From Paraplanobispora takensis (GTDB lineage: Bacteria; Actinomycetota; Actinomycetes; Streptosporangiales; Streptosporangiaceae), in NCBI RefSeq assembly GCF_016863195.1, contig NZ_BOOK01000013.1, positions 1-64,000 of the forward strand: 64,000 nt of DNA. The letters run 5' to 3'. The notes under the pieces were generated by a model, which was given only the letters and a program-made list of their open reading frames with translations, had not been told where the DNA came from and made no database searches. Shown piece by piece: positions 49,752-58,001 of this stretch. The position numbers and the translations under genes were made by a program. The first letter of the stretch is position 1, and the number at the start of each line of letters is the position of its first letter.

Positions 49752-52445
49752 GTGGATCACTGGGACGAGATCAGGAATCTCATCGAGAAACGGCACGCCG
49801 ACCGGCTCGCCGAGCAGGTCAAGGGTCTGGACGACGAGGCCCGCAGGGAGGCCGCGGCCCGGCTGCCGGAGCTGTTGAAGGAGCTGCGAGGCCGGTTCGA
49901 ACGGTGGGACGACGGCCTGGTCGGCTACGCGGCCGTGCTGCGGGTGGCGGGTGCCGCGGTCTTCGGCGGCGCGGCGGCCGTGGCGTCCTGGCTGTACCGG
50001 CGTGAGTTCGCGCCGCAGTGGGCCGGCCCGGACAACGACGTGGACCTCGTCCTGGCCGTGCTCGCCGACCGGCCCGCCGGCTGGCGCGCCGACCTCGCCG
50101 AGCGTCTGGTGCTGCGGATGCGCGCCTTCGACGATCGCGGCATGGCGCTCGCCCTGGCCCTGCTGCGCGAGACCGGCGTCGAGCCGCCGCCGCACGACCC
50201 CCTGGTGGCCGGCTGGGCGGGCCGGGACCCGTCGCGTCTCGGCTCCGACCCGCTCCTCGACCACCTGCTGCCCCGCCTGTTCGAGGCCGAGGGCGTGGGG
50301 CGGGTGCTCCAGTGGGAGAGGGATCCGGACGGGGGCTGGCTGGGCGCGCTGCTGGATCTGGCCGACGAGGGCCGGGTGAGGCGCGAGGCACTGATCGACG
50401 GCTGCGTGCGCCGCTTCCTGCTCGGCGGTACGGCCCTCGACCTGCGGTTCTTCGTCCGGCTGCACGAGGAGCTGGACCCCTCGCCCGCGGAGACGGCCCC
50501 CCGGGCCCGCGACTATCTGAGCCTGCTGGCCGCCTCTCCCGGCCCGGTGGCCGAGCCGGCCGCGAGGTGCCTGCGTGCCTGCGAGGGGCTCAGCGCCGAC
50601 GAGCTCGCCGAGGCATGGGAGGCGCTGCTGTTCCGTTCCGAGCGCAAACTGGTGCGTGCCGGCCTGTCGTGGCTCGACCGTTCCGTACGGCGTGCGCCCG
50701 CGCTCGCCGACGCGGCCGCCGTACCGCTGGCCCGCGCGTTCACCGCCGACTCCTTCGAGCTGCAGGAGAAGGCCGTCGAACTGGCCGTCGCCCATGCGTC
50801 CGGCATGGGCGAGGAGGGGCGCGCCGCCGTACGGGAGGCGATCGAGCTGCTCCCGTCCCGGCTGGGCCACCGGGCCGCCGCGGCGTTCGCGGGCGGCACG
50901 GTGGCCGAGGCCGAGCCCGCGTTCGTCCCGCCGCCGCTGCCCGCCGCGCCCGAACGCGCCCGCCGCGTCGAGCCCCCCATCGAGTCCGTCGAGGAGCTCA
51001 GCCGGTCGACGGTGGAGGGCGCGCGCTCCTGGCAGTCGTGGGAGCGGTTGCTGGCCGGGTTCGTCACGCTCGCCGGCCGTGACCGGGCGGGTGTGGCGGC
51101 GGTGCTGCGTCCCCGGCTGTCGGAGATGCTGAAGCATCCGTGGACCGACGGACGATACCGCCAGGAGGCATGGGAGAGGATCGCCGAGTGGTTCTGGGGC
51201 GCCGTGCACGCCCTGACCACGACCGCGCCCGCCGAGGAGGCCTGGCGGCGCTTCATGCCGACGACGACCCGGACCGCCCCGCATCTCTTCCTCCTGCACC
51301 GCGCGGCCGAGATCCTGCGGGCCGTCGAGGAGGACACCCTGCCGCCGCTGCTGCTGGCCACGCCCACGCACGACACGGGGCACGTGGCGGCGGCCGAGCT
51401 GGTCCGGCGGCTGGAGGTCATCGAGGCGGCCGGGGCGAAACCGCTGGCCGCCGACCTCCAGCAGGCGCTGCTGCGCCTGCCGCGCACCCCGGATCCCGAG
51501 GCGGCCGAGCGGGCGGCCCGGCTGACGTCCCCGGCGGGCCGGATGCTCGCCGCGTGGACCTGCCCGGAGGCCGCGATCGAGCTGGAGTGGAGGTGCGGGG
51601 ACCAGGGCGGTGACAAGGGCGGTGATCACGACTGGCACAGCCGGGATCACCACCACAGCGTGAGCCTGGTGCCGGCGGTCACCGTCGCGCCCACCGGCCT
51701 GCCGCTGGTCGACCTGCTGCTCGGCGTTCCCCGGCACTGGGGCGAGGTCCACCACCGCGACTGGTGGTCCTCGATGCTGCCCTCGCATCGCGAGGTCACC
51801 GCCGCCTACCTCATGCCTCACGTGCTCAGGCGCTTCTGGGACGAAACCCTTGTAGGGCCGGGACAGGCCCGGGAGCTGGCCAGGGCCGAAGGGCCGGCCG
51901 GCGCGGCGTTCGCGGTGGTGCTCGCCCGTGTCCTGGGCGATCCGAACATGCCGGAGTCGGTGGACGTGCTGCTGGAGGTCGCCGCGCGGGACGAACTGCC
52001 CGCCGACGAGATCGGCCGCCAGAGCGGGCTCCTGGTGGCCGGCGGCGAGGTCAGGATGATCGACATGATCGCCGCGCTCGACGCCGCGGCCAGGCGGGGA
52101 GCGCACGCGCACTTGTGGCGGATCGCCGCCGCGGCGCTGCCCGTGCTGTTGCCCGCGCCGGGTGAGCGCCCGCGCAACGGCCTGGCCGGGTTCGTCGCGC
52201 TCGCCGCCGTGACCGCCGAGTGGTGCGGTGCGCGCGGTGAGATCCCCGTGGTGCGTGACATGGCCGCCCGCAGGGGGAGCAGCGGGCTGCTCCGCGAGGT
52301 CCGCCGCCTGCACGACCTGCTCACCGGCGGCGGCGGGACGGGCGGCGCAGGCGGAGCTGACGGCACGCCTGGAACTGACGGCACAGACGGAACGGGCGAC
52401 ATGGCCGACATGGCCGGCACCGTCGGCGCCGTCCGGGAGGGATGA
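49752..52445 (+). CDS. Large helical-repeat protein, DUF6493/DUF7824-like, copy 2
   Basis: An 897-residue paralog of the protein at 1620, similar over its whole length except for the insert. Shared blocks are WLYRREF near residue 80, DGCVRRFLLGG near 216, ALLFR-E-KLVRAGL near 295, LLATPT near 535 and ADLQQALLRLPR near 567. The sequence is Ala/Leu/Arg-rich and helical throughout. The C-terminal 40 residues are a Gly/Thr/Asp low-complexity tail (GTDGTDGTGD). GTG 49752 replaces an upstream ATG (49722), which lies inside the promoter. Its stop overlaps the next ATG. Function unknown; DNA-damage control is inferred from the promoter. Confidence 0.82.
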   Translation: MDHWDEIRNLIEKRHADRLAEQVKGLDDEARREAAARLPELLKELRGRFERWDDGLVGYAAVLRVAGAAVFGGAAAVASWLYRREFAPQWAGPDNDVDLVLAVLADRPAGWRADLAERLVLRMRAFDDRGMALALALLRETGVEPPPHDPLVAGWAGRDPSRLGSDPLLDHLLPRLFEAEGVGRVLQWERDPDGGWLGALLDLADEGRVRREALIDGCVRRFLLGGTALDLRFFVRLHEELDPSPAETAPRARDYLSLLAASPGPVAEPAARCLRACEGLSADELAEAWEALLFRSERKLVRAGLSWLDRSVRRAPALADAAAVPLARAFTADSFELQEKAVELAVAHASGMGEEGRAAVREAIELLPSRLGHRAAAAFAGGTVAEAEPAFVPPPLPAAPERARRVEPPIESVEELSRSTVEGARSWQSWERLLAGFVTLAGRDRAGVAAVLRPRLSEMLKHPWTDGRYRQEAWERIAEWFWGAVHALTTTAPAEEAWRRFMPTTTRTAPHLFLLHRAAEILRAVEEDTLPPLLLATPTHDTGHVAAAELVRRLEVIEAAGAKPLAADLQQALLRLPRTPDPEAAERAARLTSPAGRMLAAWTCPEAAIELEWRCGDQGGDKGGDHDWHSRDHHHSVSLVPAVTVAPTGLPLVDLLLGVPRHWGEVHHRDWWSSMLPSHREVTAAYLMPHVLRRFWDETLVGPGQARELARAEGPAGAAFAVVLARVLGDPNMPESVDVLLEVAARDELPADEIGRQSGLLVAGGEVRMIDMIAALDAAARRGAHAHLWRIAAAALPVLLPAPGERPRNGLAGFVALAAVTAEWCGARGEIPVVRDMAARRGSSGLLREVRRLHDLLTGGGGTGGAGGADGTPGTDGTDGTGDMADMAGTVGAVREG

Positions 52446-53374
52446 TCATGAAGTCCAAGCGGAACAGGCGGAACAGGAACTGGCACTCCCGCAACGACGA
52501 GGGCCACGGCAGGCGGATGGAGGTCGGCGACCTCGCCCGTGCCGCCGCCGCGCCGGGCTGGTCGCGGCTGGCCGTACGCCATGACCGGATCGGGGCGTAC
52601 GCGCGGACCACCGTCATCCGTGACGGCCACGAGATCGCCGCAGCGGATGTGGCGGGCATGGACGAGCCGTTCCGGCGCCTGCGCGAGCTGTCCTACCAGG
52701 CGGGCGCCGGCACCTGGTTCACCTGCGAGCTGGAGTTCGCGCCCGGCGGCAGAGGCTACACCGGCCGGGTCGACTCGTCCGCGCCGCCGTTCGAGGACGT
52801 GCCGCCGGCGGCGGCGCTGGCGGAGCTGACCGCCTTCCCCCGCCGGGAGCCGCCCGGCTGGCTGCTGGCCGCCCTGCCGACCGCCGTCCCCATCGAGCTG
52901 CCCGTCGCGTACGGCGAGCGCTATGACCGGTGGGGCAGCCACCTCACCGAGCGCCTGGGTGACCATCTGCTGCGGCACCCGCTGCCGATCACAGGGGAAC
53001 TGGCCTACGTCCCGGCCACGGCCATGACCGCCCGCGGGTTCGACCAGGACGGGAGGCGCGGGCGGCACACGCTCTATCTGACGGAACAGGCCGGTGAGGC
53101 CGGAGACGAGCACTTCGCGATGGGCGGCTACGGGGAAGCCTACTGGGTGGCCCGCCACGGCATCCTCGGCACCGGCGGGGGCGTGCGCTCGGTCACGCTG
53201 GACGGTGCCGTGCTCAGACTGGGGCTGACCCGCGAGGCGGCCGACCTGCTGGAGACCGAGACCGTCTTCGAGATCCACCTCGACCTGCCGCCTGAGACGA
53301 TCGCCGGACTGCGCACCGCAGTGCCCGGCATTCTGCGTTCCGTCACCGGGCCACCGGAGCTGATCGGCTTCTAG
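52442..53374 (+). CDS. Protein of unknown function coupled to copy 2
   Basis: A 310-residue soluble protein, translationally coupled to the large gene by ATGA. It begins with a basic tail (KSKRNRRNRNWHSRN). Two domains can be made out: residues 25-120 (LARAAAAPGWSRLAVRHDRI, then GTWFTCELEFAPGGRGY), which faintly recalls YezG/DUF600-type immunity proteins, and residues 215-310 (GGGVRSVTLDGAVLRLGLTR, then ETVFEIHLDLPPE), which faintly recalls Imm10. Both resemblances are weak. Copy 1 of the large gene has no such partner downstream. Confidence 0.6.
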   Translation: MIMKSKRNRRNRNWHSRNDEGHGRRMEVGDLARAAAAPGWSRLAVRHDRIGAYARTTVIRDGHEIAAADVAGMDEPFRRLRELSYQAGAGTWFTCELEFAPGGRGYTGRVDSSAPPFEDVPPAAALAELTAFPRREPPGWLLAALPTAVPIELPVAYGERYDRWGSHLTERLGDHLLRHPLPITGELAYVPATAMTARGFDQDGRRGRHTLYLTEQAGEAGDEHFAMGGYGEAYWVARHGILGTGGGVRSVTLDGAVLRLGLTREAADLLETETVFEIHLDLPPETIAGLRTAVPGILRSVTGPPELIGF

Positions 53375-53375
53375 C

Positions 53376-53438
53376 GCCCGTCCGGCGGCCCGATCACGGG
53401 GTCTCCGACCCGCATGAGGATCCGGCCGCCGGACGGGC
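53376..53438. terminator. Bidirectional terminator
   Basis: GCCCGTCCGGCGGCC (53376-53390) pairs perfectly with 53424-53438; the 33-nt loop holds a second stem GGGTC-TCC-GACCC. It separates two convergent genes. Confidence 0.85.
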
Positions 53439-53462
53439 CCCGCCGCACCGGTGAAGGCCCGC

Positions 53463-53822
53463 TCAGCAGTCGCAGATGAACCCGTACGTTCCCCAGTCCG
53501 CCTTGATGGTCAGCTGGTACTTCTTGCCGTAGAGGCCGTAGATCCCGGTGCGGAAGCTCTTGTCGGGGCCCACCTCGCCGCGGCCGACCCGCACTCCGGT
53601 CTCGCGGTCCCAGACCTCCCAGGTGGCGATGGAGGTGGTGTCGAGGCCGATCCAGACCCGGTGCAGGTCGGTCCTGGCCGGGGTGTAGCCGCTGGCGCAC
53701 TTGCCGGTCCAGTAGTCCGGCCGGCACGTGTGACGGGTCTCGGCGGAGGCGGAGGGCGCGAACACGGTCGATGCGGCCAAGAGGCAGAGTGCGGCGAGGG
53801 CTGACTTCATGGGTGTGCGCAT
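53463..53822 (-). CDS. Small secreted Cys-containing protein
   Basis: A 119-residue exported protein: signal peptide (SALAALCLLAASTVFAPSAS, cleavage after ASA near 27), then a beta-rich mature part of about 90 residues with Cys at TCRPDY, GKCASG and the end FICDC. Four Cys suggest two disulfides. Family not recognised. ATG 53822 follows AAGGGA; ATG 53810 is an alternative. Confidence 0.7.
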   Translation of the reverse strand: MRTPMKSALAALCLLAASTVFAPSASAETRHTCRPDYWTGKCASGYTPARTDLHRVWIGLDTTSIATWEVWDRETGVRVGRGEVGPDKSFRTGIYGLYGKKYQLTIKADWGTYGFICDC

Positions 53823-53904
53823 TGAATCGGTCCCTTGATCACTGTTTCGGGCGGGGTCAGTATGTCAGCCACCATGACCCCATAAGGCCCGATTTCAGAG
53901 GATT

Positions 53905-54177
53905 TCAGTGGGTGAGACCGGGGCTCCCCTCGTGGCCGAAGGTGATCACGATGTCCCTGCCGTTGGCGTAGCTGACCACGGGCCGCTGGAGCATGTCACC
54001 CACCCGGCGGGCGACCGCCTGGAACAGCTCCACCATCTCCGGGGTCTCGGCGGTGACCCTGAAGCGCCCCTTGGCGACCAGCGTCTCGGCGACGAGCGGG
54101 GAGAAGTTCGCCTCGCCCCGGGCCTTCTCGTCCGCGCTGAGCGGGGTGCGCCGGGGCGCGGGAGGGTGGACGGTCAT
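53905..54177 (-). CDS. Small protein of unknown function
   Basis: A 90-residue protein starting at ATG 54177 after GAGGAG. It has a helical middle (TPEMVELFQAVARRVGDML) and a C-terminal strand pair (PVVSYANGRDIVITFG). No signal or membrane helix. I do not recognise the family; a role as a small regulator cannot be shown. Confidence 0.6.
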   Translation of the reverse strand: MTVHPPAPRRTPLSADEKARGEANFSPLVAETLVAKGRFRVTAETPEMVELFQAVARRVGDMLQRPVVSYANGRDIVITFGHEGSPGLTH

Positions 54178-54300
54178 GATGATCTCCTCTGGTCGTCGTC
54201 CGCACAGGATGCCATTCGCGGCCCCGCCCCGGGTCCTCATCGAGGCCATTCCGAGCGGCCTGTCCCGGGCGGTCCTTTCCTGGCGGCCTATCCCGAGCGG

Positions 54301-55272
54301 CTATTCCGAGTGGTCGACGACGATCACGACGTTTCCCGTCTTCTGCCCGGTCTCGACATACCGGTGAGCCTCGACTATCTCCTCCAGCGGATAACGCCGG
54401 TCGATGACCGGCGTGAACCGGCCGGACTCGATCAGCTCCTTGAAGTGTCGCGCCATCGCCGGGCCGTTCCGCGGAAACGGGAAGACGACCCTCCTGCCGC
54501 GGAGAACCGGGGTGAGGAGAACCAGGAAAAGATTCTGTGCCAGGGGGCCCAGTTCGGACGAGACATAGATCCCACGCGGTCTCAGCAGCCGTCTGCACCG
54601 GCCGAAGGTGCTCTTGCCGACCGCGTCGATGACGACGTCGTACTCCTGCTCGTCCTTCGTGAAGTCCCGGGCCGTGTAGTCGACGACCCGGTCGGCGCCC
54701 AGGCCCGCGACCAGTTCGACGTCCTTGGCGCCGCAGACCGCGGTCACCACGGCACCCAGGCTCTTCAGGAGCTGGACCGCCGCTGAGCCGATGGCCCCGG
54801 TCGCGCCGTAGACGAGGACGTCCTGCCCGCTGCGGACCTTCGCCGTCCTGATCATCGCGAGGGCGTACTGCGCGCCCTCGGTGGCGGGGGCGGCCTCCTC
54901 GTAGGTCAGGCCCGCCGGCATGGCCGCGAGCATGCCGTCCCGGTGGATCGCCATGTACTGGGCGTGGGCCCCGAACCCGCGGTCGTTGTATCCGAACACC
55001 CTGTCGCCGACCCCGAAGGACGTGACTCCGGAGCCCACCGCCTCGATCTCTCCGGCGAACTCGGTTCCGATGATCCTCGCCTTCGGCCGGACGAGCCCGG
55101 TGGAAAGCCTCCAGAAGAAGGGCTTGGCCGCCCGCAGCGCGCAGTCCGTGCGATTGACCGTCGTCGCGTAGACCTTGACGAGCAGTTCGTCATCCTTGAT
55201 CGCCGGTTTCTCCGCCTCCGAGACGCCGACCACTTCCGGCGGGCCATATCTGCTGCGGACTGCGGCCTTCAT
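54301..55272 (-). CDS. Zinc-free NAD(P)-dependent alcohol dehydrogenase/quinone oxidoreductase
   Basis: A 323-residue medium-chain dehydrogenase/reductase. The GroES-like half starts RSRYGPPEVVGVSEAEKPAI and the Rossmann half has the nucleotide-binding VLVYGATGAIGSAAVQLLKS near 155. The structural zinc Cys cluster is absent, as in quinone oxidoreductases. Substrate unknown. It stands 109 nt from a MerR-type gene on the same strand, downstream of it. Confidence 0.88.
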   Translation of the reverse strand: MKAAVRSRYGPPEVVGVSEAEKPAIKDDELLVKVYATTVNRTDCALRAAKPFFWRLSTGLVRPKARIIGTEFAGEIEAVGSGVTSFGVGDRVFGYNDRGFGAHAQYMAIHRDGMLAAMPAGLTYEEAAPATEGAQYALAMIRTAKVRSGQDVLVYGATGAIGSAAVQLLKSLGAVVTAVCGAKDVELVAGLGADRVVDYTARDFTKDEQEYDVVIDAVGKSTFGRCRRLLRPRGIYVSSELGPLAQNLFLVLLTPVLRGRRVVFPFPRNGPAMARHFKELIESGRFTPVIDRRYPLEEIVEAHRYVETGQKTGNVVIVVDHSE

Positions 55273-55381
55273 GATTGGATTGTAGCCACCGTACGGTGGC
55301 CCGCTTCGATTTTCCTTTTCCGCCGATCCGCATTCGGATACGGCCGGAAATCGGCATGGGATATCCGCAGGCGAGCCCCGT

Positions 55382-55732
55382 TCACTCCGGCCGCAGGGCG
55401 GAAGTGTAGGCGCTCAGAGCCTCGTGACGGCGCTGCAGTTCGGCGATGTCCCGGGCGAGGCGCGAGCGGTGGGAGTCCAGCATGTCGATATAGCCGGCGC
55501 AGCCGGACGGCCCGGGTCCGTTCTCGGCGCACGGCAGGAAGCCGCGGATCGTCTCCGTGGGCAGGCCCGCGGCCAGCAGCTCGCGGATGCGCCCGACCCG
55601 CTCGACGGCTTCGGGGCGATAGCGGCGGTAACCGTTGCCGTCCCGTTCCGCATGGAGCAGACCCTGCTCCTCGTAGTACCTGAGCAGGCGGGTGCTCACA
55701 CCGGTCCGCCGGGACAGCTCACCGATCCACAT
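55382..55732 (-). CDS. MerR-family transcriptional regulator
   Basis: A 116-residue regulator with the MerR winged helix (WIGELSRRTGVSTRLLRYYE then YRRYRPEAVERVGRIRELLA) and a C-terminal coiled coil (SRLARDIAELQRRHEALSA). Between them FLPCAENGPGPSGCAG has two Cys that could sense a metal or thiol-reactive compound. It is divergent from an alpha/beta hydrolase gene with 57 nt between; the shared region holds a MerR-like dyad. Confidence 0.88.
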   Translation of the reverse strand: MWIGELSRRTGVSTRLLRYYEEQGLLHAERDGNGYRRYRPEAVERVGRIRELLAAGLPTETIRGFLPCAENGPGPSGCAGYIDMLDSHRSRLARDIAELQRRHEALSAYTSALRPE

Positions 55733-55750
55733 CGCTTTCCCCCAAAGGAC

Positions 55751-55771
55751 TTGACCTTCACACCGATGTGA
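55751..55771 (+). promoter_or_regulatory. MerR-type promoter dyad
   Basis: TTGACC (55751-55756) followed by the inverted pair TCACA (55758-55762) and TGTGA (55767-55771). MerR proteins bind a dyad in an over-long spacer downstream of such a -35; the -10 is not clear. Confidence 0.5.
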
Positions 55772-55789
55772 GACCCCAACCTCTTCGGC

Positions 55790-56581
55790 ATGACACAGAT
55801 TCCTGGATTTCCCGAACTTTCCACGACCGTCGTCGGATCCGGCCCCGGCATCCTGCTCGCGCACGGGGCGAGCGGCAGCATCGCCGACAACTACGGCACG
55901 CTGGTGCCGGTTCTGGCCGAGGGCCACACCGTCGTCGGCCCCGACTACCCGGGGTCGGGCGCCACCCCCCGGGCGGCCGGGGGCCTCACCCTGGACGAGC
56001 TGGCCGACGCGCTGGTGGCCTCCGCGGTCGGCGCCGGGGTGGAGACCTTCACCGTGATCGGGTTCTCCCTGGGGACCACCGTCGCCGTGCGGGCCGCCGC
56101 CCGCCACCCGGAACGGGTGCGGGGGCTCGTGCTGGCGGCGGGCTTCGCCAAGGCCGACAACCAGATCGAGCTGTCGCTGGGGCTCTGGGAGCACCTGCTG
56201 AGGAGCGGCGACGCCGAGGGCTTCGCCAGGATCCGCGCGGTGAACGGCTTCAGCGTCGAGTTCCTCAACGGGCTGCCCGCCGAGCTGCTCGCCCAGCTGC
56301 TGGACCTGGGACCGGCCGGGCTGCCGCTCGGGGTGATCGAGCAGGCGGCCCTGGGCCGGGCCGCCGACACCCGGGAGGACCTGGCCGGGATCACGGTGCC
56401 GACGCTGGTCGTCGCGCCGACCCGTGACATCCTGGTCGACCCGGTCAACTCCCGCTACCTGGCGGAGCACATCCCGGGGGCGCGCTACGCCGAGCTGGAC
56501 TCGGGGCACGTGGTGATGGCCGAGCGGCCCGCCGAGTGGCAGGAACTGATCGAGAAGTTCCTGTCCGAGCACGGGCTCTGA
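55790..56581 (+). CDS. Alpha/beta hydrolase
   Basis: A 263-residue hydrolase. The oxyanion segment is LLAHGASGSIADN near residue 24, nucleophile Ser in VIGFSLGTTVAVRAA near 96, acid Asp in LVVAPTRDILVDP near 210 and His in LDSGHVVMAERP near 242. The substrate is unknown; the divergent MerR gene suggests induction by a chemical stress. ATG 55790 lacks a good ribosome site. A terminator follows. Confidence 0.9.
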   Translation: MTQIPGFPELSTTVVGSGPGILLAHGASGSIADNYGTLVPVLAEGHTVVGPDYPGSGATPRAAGGLTLDELADALVASAVGAGVETFTVIGFSLGTTVAVRAAARHPERVRGLVLAAGFAKADNQIELSLGLWEHLLRSGDAEGFARIRAVNGFSVEFLNGLPAELLAQLLDLGPAGLPLGVIEQAALGRAADTREDLAGITVPTLVVAPTRDILVDPVNSRYLAEHIPGARYAELDSGHVVMAERPAEWQELIEKFLSEHGL

Positions 56582-56588
56582 GCGGTGG

Positions 56589-56612
56589 GGGAGATCCCGC
56601 CGGGGATCTCCC
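56589..56612 (+). terminator. Terminator after the hydrolase
   Basis: GGGAGATCCC (56589-56598) and GGGATCTCCC (56603-56612), 4-nt loop, followed by TTCCC. Confidence 0.85.
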
Positions 56613-56739
56613 TTCCCGGAGGAATCATCCGCCCGGCACCGGTGTTGTCAGCCACAGGGGCTGGGTGGTCTTGGGGCCGGATGGGGGCGGGCCTTAGGCT
56701 GGCCCCCTGTTCGGGTCAGGATGGATGGAGGGGACGCCC

Positions 56740-57729
56740 GTGTTGCAGGACTCCTTCGGGCGGGTGGCGACCGATCTTCGGGTCTCCCTCACCGATCGGT
56801 GCAATCTGCGCTGCTCGTACTGCATGCCTCCCGAAGGCCTCGACTGGCTGCCCAAGCCCGAGCTGCTGACGGCCGAGGAGATCGTCAGGCTCGTGACCAT
56901 CGGCGTCGAGCGCCTGGGCATCACCGAGGTCCGCTACACCGGCGGAGAGCCGCTGCTCCGCCGGGAACTGGTCGACATCGTGGCCCGCACGGTCGCGCTC
57001 ACGCCCACCCCCCAGGTCTCCCTGACCACCAACGGCATCGGCCTGTCGCGCCTGGCCGTCCCGCTGGCCGAGGCGGGCCTGCACCGCGTCAACGTCTCCC
57101 TCGACACCCTCGACCGCGAGACCTTCAAGAAGCTCGCCCACCGCGACCGCCTGGCCGACGTCCTGGAGGGCCTGGCCGCCGCCGAGGCCGCCGGCCTGCG
57201 CCCGGTCAAGGTCAACGCGGTGCTCATGCGGGGGATCAACGACCACGAGGCCGTCCCGCTGCTGCGCTACTGCCTGGACCGGGGATACGAGCTGCGCTTC
57301 ATCGAGCAGATGCCGCTGGACGCCCAGCACGGCTGGCGCCGGGAGAACATGATCACGGCCGACGAGATCCTCGTGATGCTGAAGGAGTCCTTCGACCTGA
57401 CCGACGCCGACCCGCAGGAGCGCGGCAGCGCCCCCGCGGAGCTCTTCCTCGTCGACGGCGGCCCGGCCCGGGTCGGGGTGATCGGCTCGGTCACCCGGCC
57501 GTTCTGCGGCGCCTGCGACCGGGTACGGCTCACCGCCGACGGTCAGATCCGCAACTGCCTGTTCGCCACCGACGAGTCCGACCTGCGGGCGGCGATGCGC
57601 TCCGGCGCCTCCGACGACGAGCTCGCCGAGCGCTGGCTGGCGGCGGTACGCGTGAAGAAGGCCGGTCACGGCATCGACGACCCCACCTTCCTGCAGCCGT
57701 CCCGCCCGATGTCCGCCATCGGTGGCTGA
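56740..57729 (+). CDS. moaA: GTP 3',8-cyclase, molybdenum cofactor synthesis
   Basis: A 329-residue radical SAM enzyme that turns GTP into 3',8-cyclo-7,8-dihydro-GTP, the first step of molybdopterin synthesis. The N-terminal cluster motif is DRCNLRCSYCMPP, the C-terminal cluster Cys are in FCGACDRVRL and QIRNCLFA, and the invariant Gly-Gly end (SAIGG) is intact. GTG 56740 gives the family start LQDSFGRVATDLR and has GGAGGGG 6 nt upstream; an ATG at 56725 lies within that site. No other moa gene is adjacent. Confidence 0.96.
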   Translation: MLQDSFGRVATDLRVSLTDRCNLRCSYCMPPEGLDWLPKPELLTAEEIVRLVTIGVERLGITEVRYTGGEPLLRRELVDIVARTVALTPTPQVSLTTNGIGLSRLAVPLAEAGLHRVNVSLDTLDRETFKKLAHRDRLADVLEGLAAAEAAGLRPVKVNAVLMRGINDHEAVPLLRYCLDRGYELRFIEQMPLDAQHGWRRENMITADEILVMLKESFDLTDADPQERGSAPAELFLVDGGPARVGVIGSVTRPFCGACDRVRLTADGQIRNCLFATDESDLRAAMRSGASDDELAERWLAAVRVKKAGHGIDDPTFLQPSRPMSAIGG

Positions 57730-57748
57730 CGCCCGCGACGGCTCAGTT

Positions 57749-57789
57749 CTGCGGACACTCGGCTCTGCGGACACTCGGCTCTGCGGACA
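57749..57789 (+). repeat. 16-bp tandem repeat, 2.6 copies
   Basis: CTGCGGACACTCGGCT at 57749-57764 and 57765-57780, with a partial third unit (9 bp) to 57789, just after moaA. Confidence 0.85.
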
Positions 57790-57799
57790 GCGCGGCGGT

Positions 57800-57972
57800 G
57801 ACAGCGGCGCCTGGGACGCCTACGTCGGCGACCAGACCGCGAAGGACGCGGCCGAGCGGGTCCGGGGAATCACCGTGTCGGAGAAAAGGAGGGCAGCCAG
57901 GGCTGGAAGGGCCGCGGCGCCTGCGTCTACTGCCGGCACTGGCTGGAGCGCATCGGCGCCGTCAACGCCTGA
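57800..57972 (+). pseudogene. Frameshifted gene relic
   Basis: In the 272-nt gap after moaA one frame reads AWDAYVGDQTAKDAAERV then RGITVSE, and after about 57885 a different frame reads GRGACVYCRHWLERIGAVNA and a stop at 57972. Both look protein-like, and neither frame is open with a start over the whole length. This is consistent with a small gene broken by a frameshift near 57885. No family is recognised; the rest of the gap holds only the tandem repeat. Confidence 0.35.
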
Positions 57973-58001
57973 CTTCCGGCGCACGGCAGGCGCCCGCGTG
58001 A

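Noticed and set aside
49563-52313. Minus-strand open frame of 916 codons opposite copy 2
   Set aside because: Shadow of the paralogous gene, with low-complexity Gly/Arg/Gln composition.
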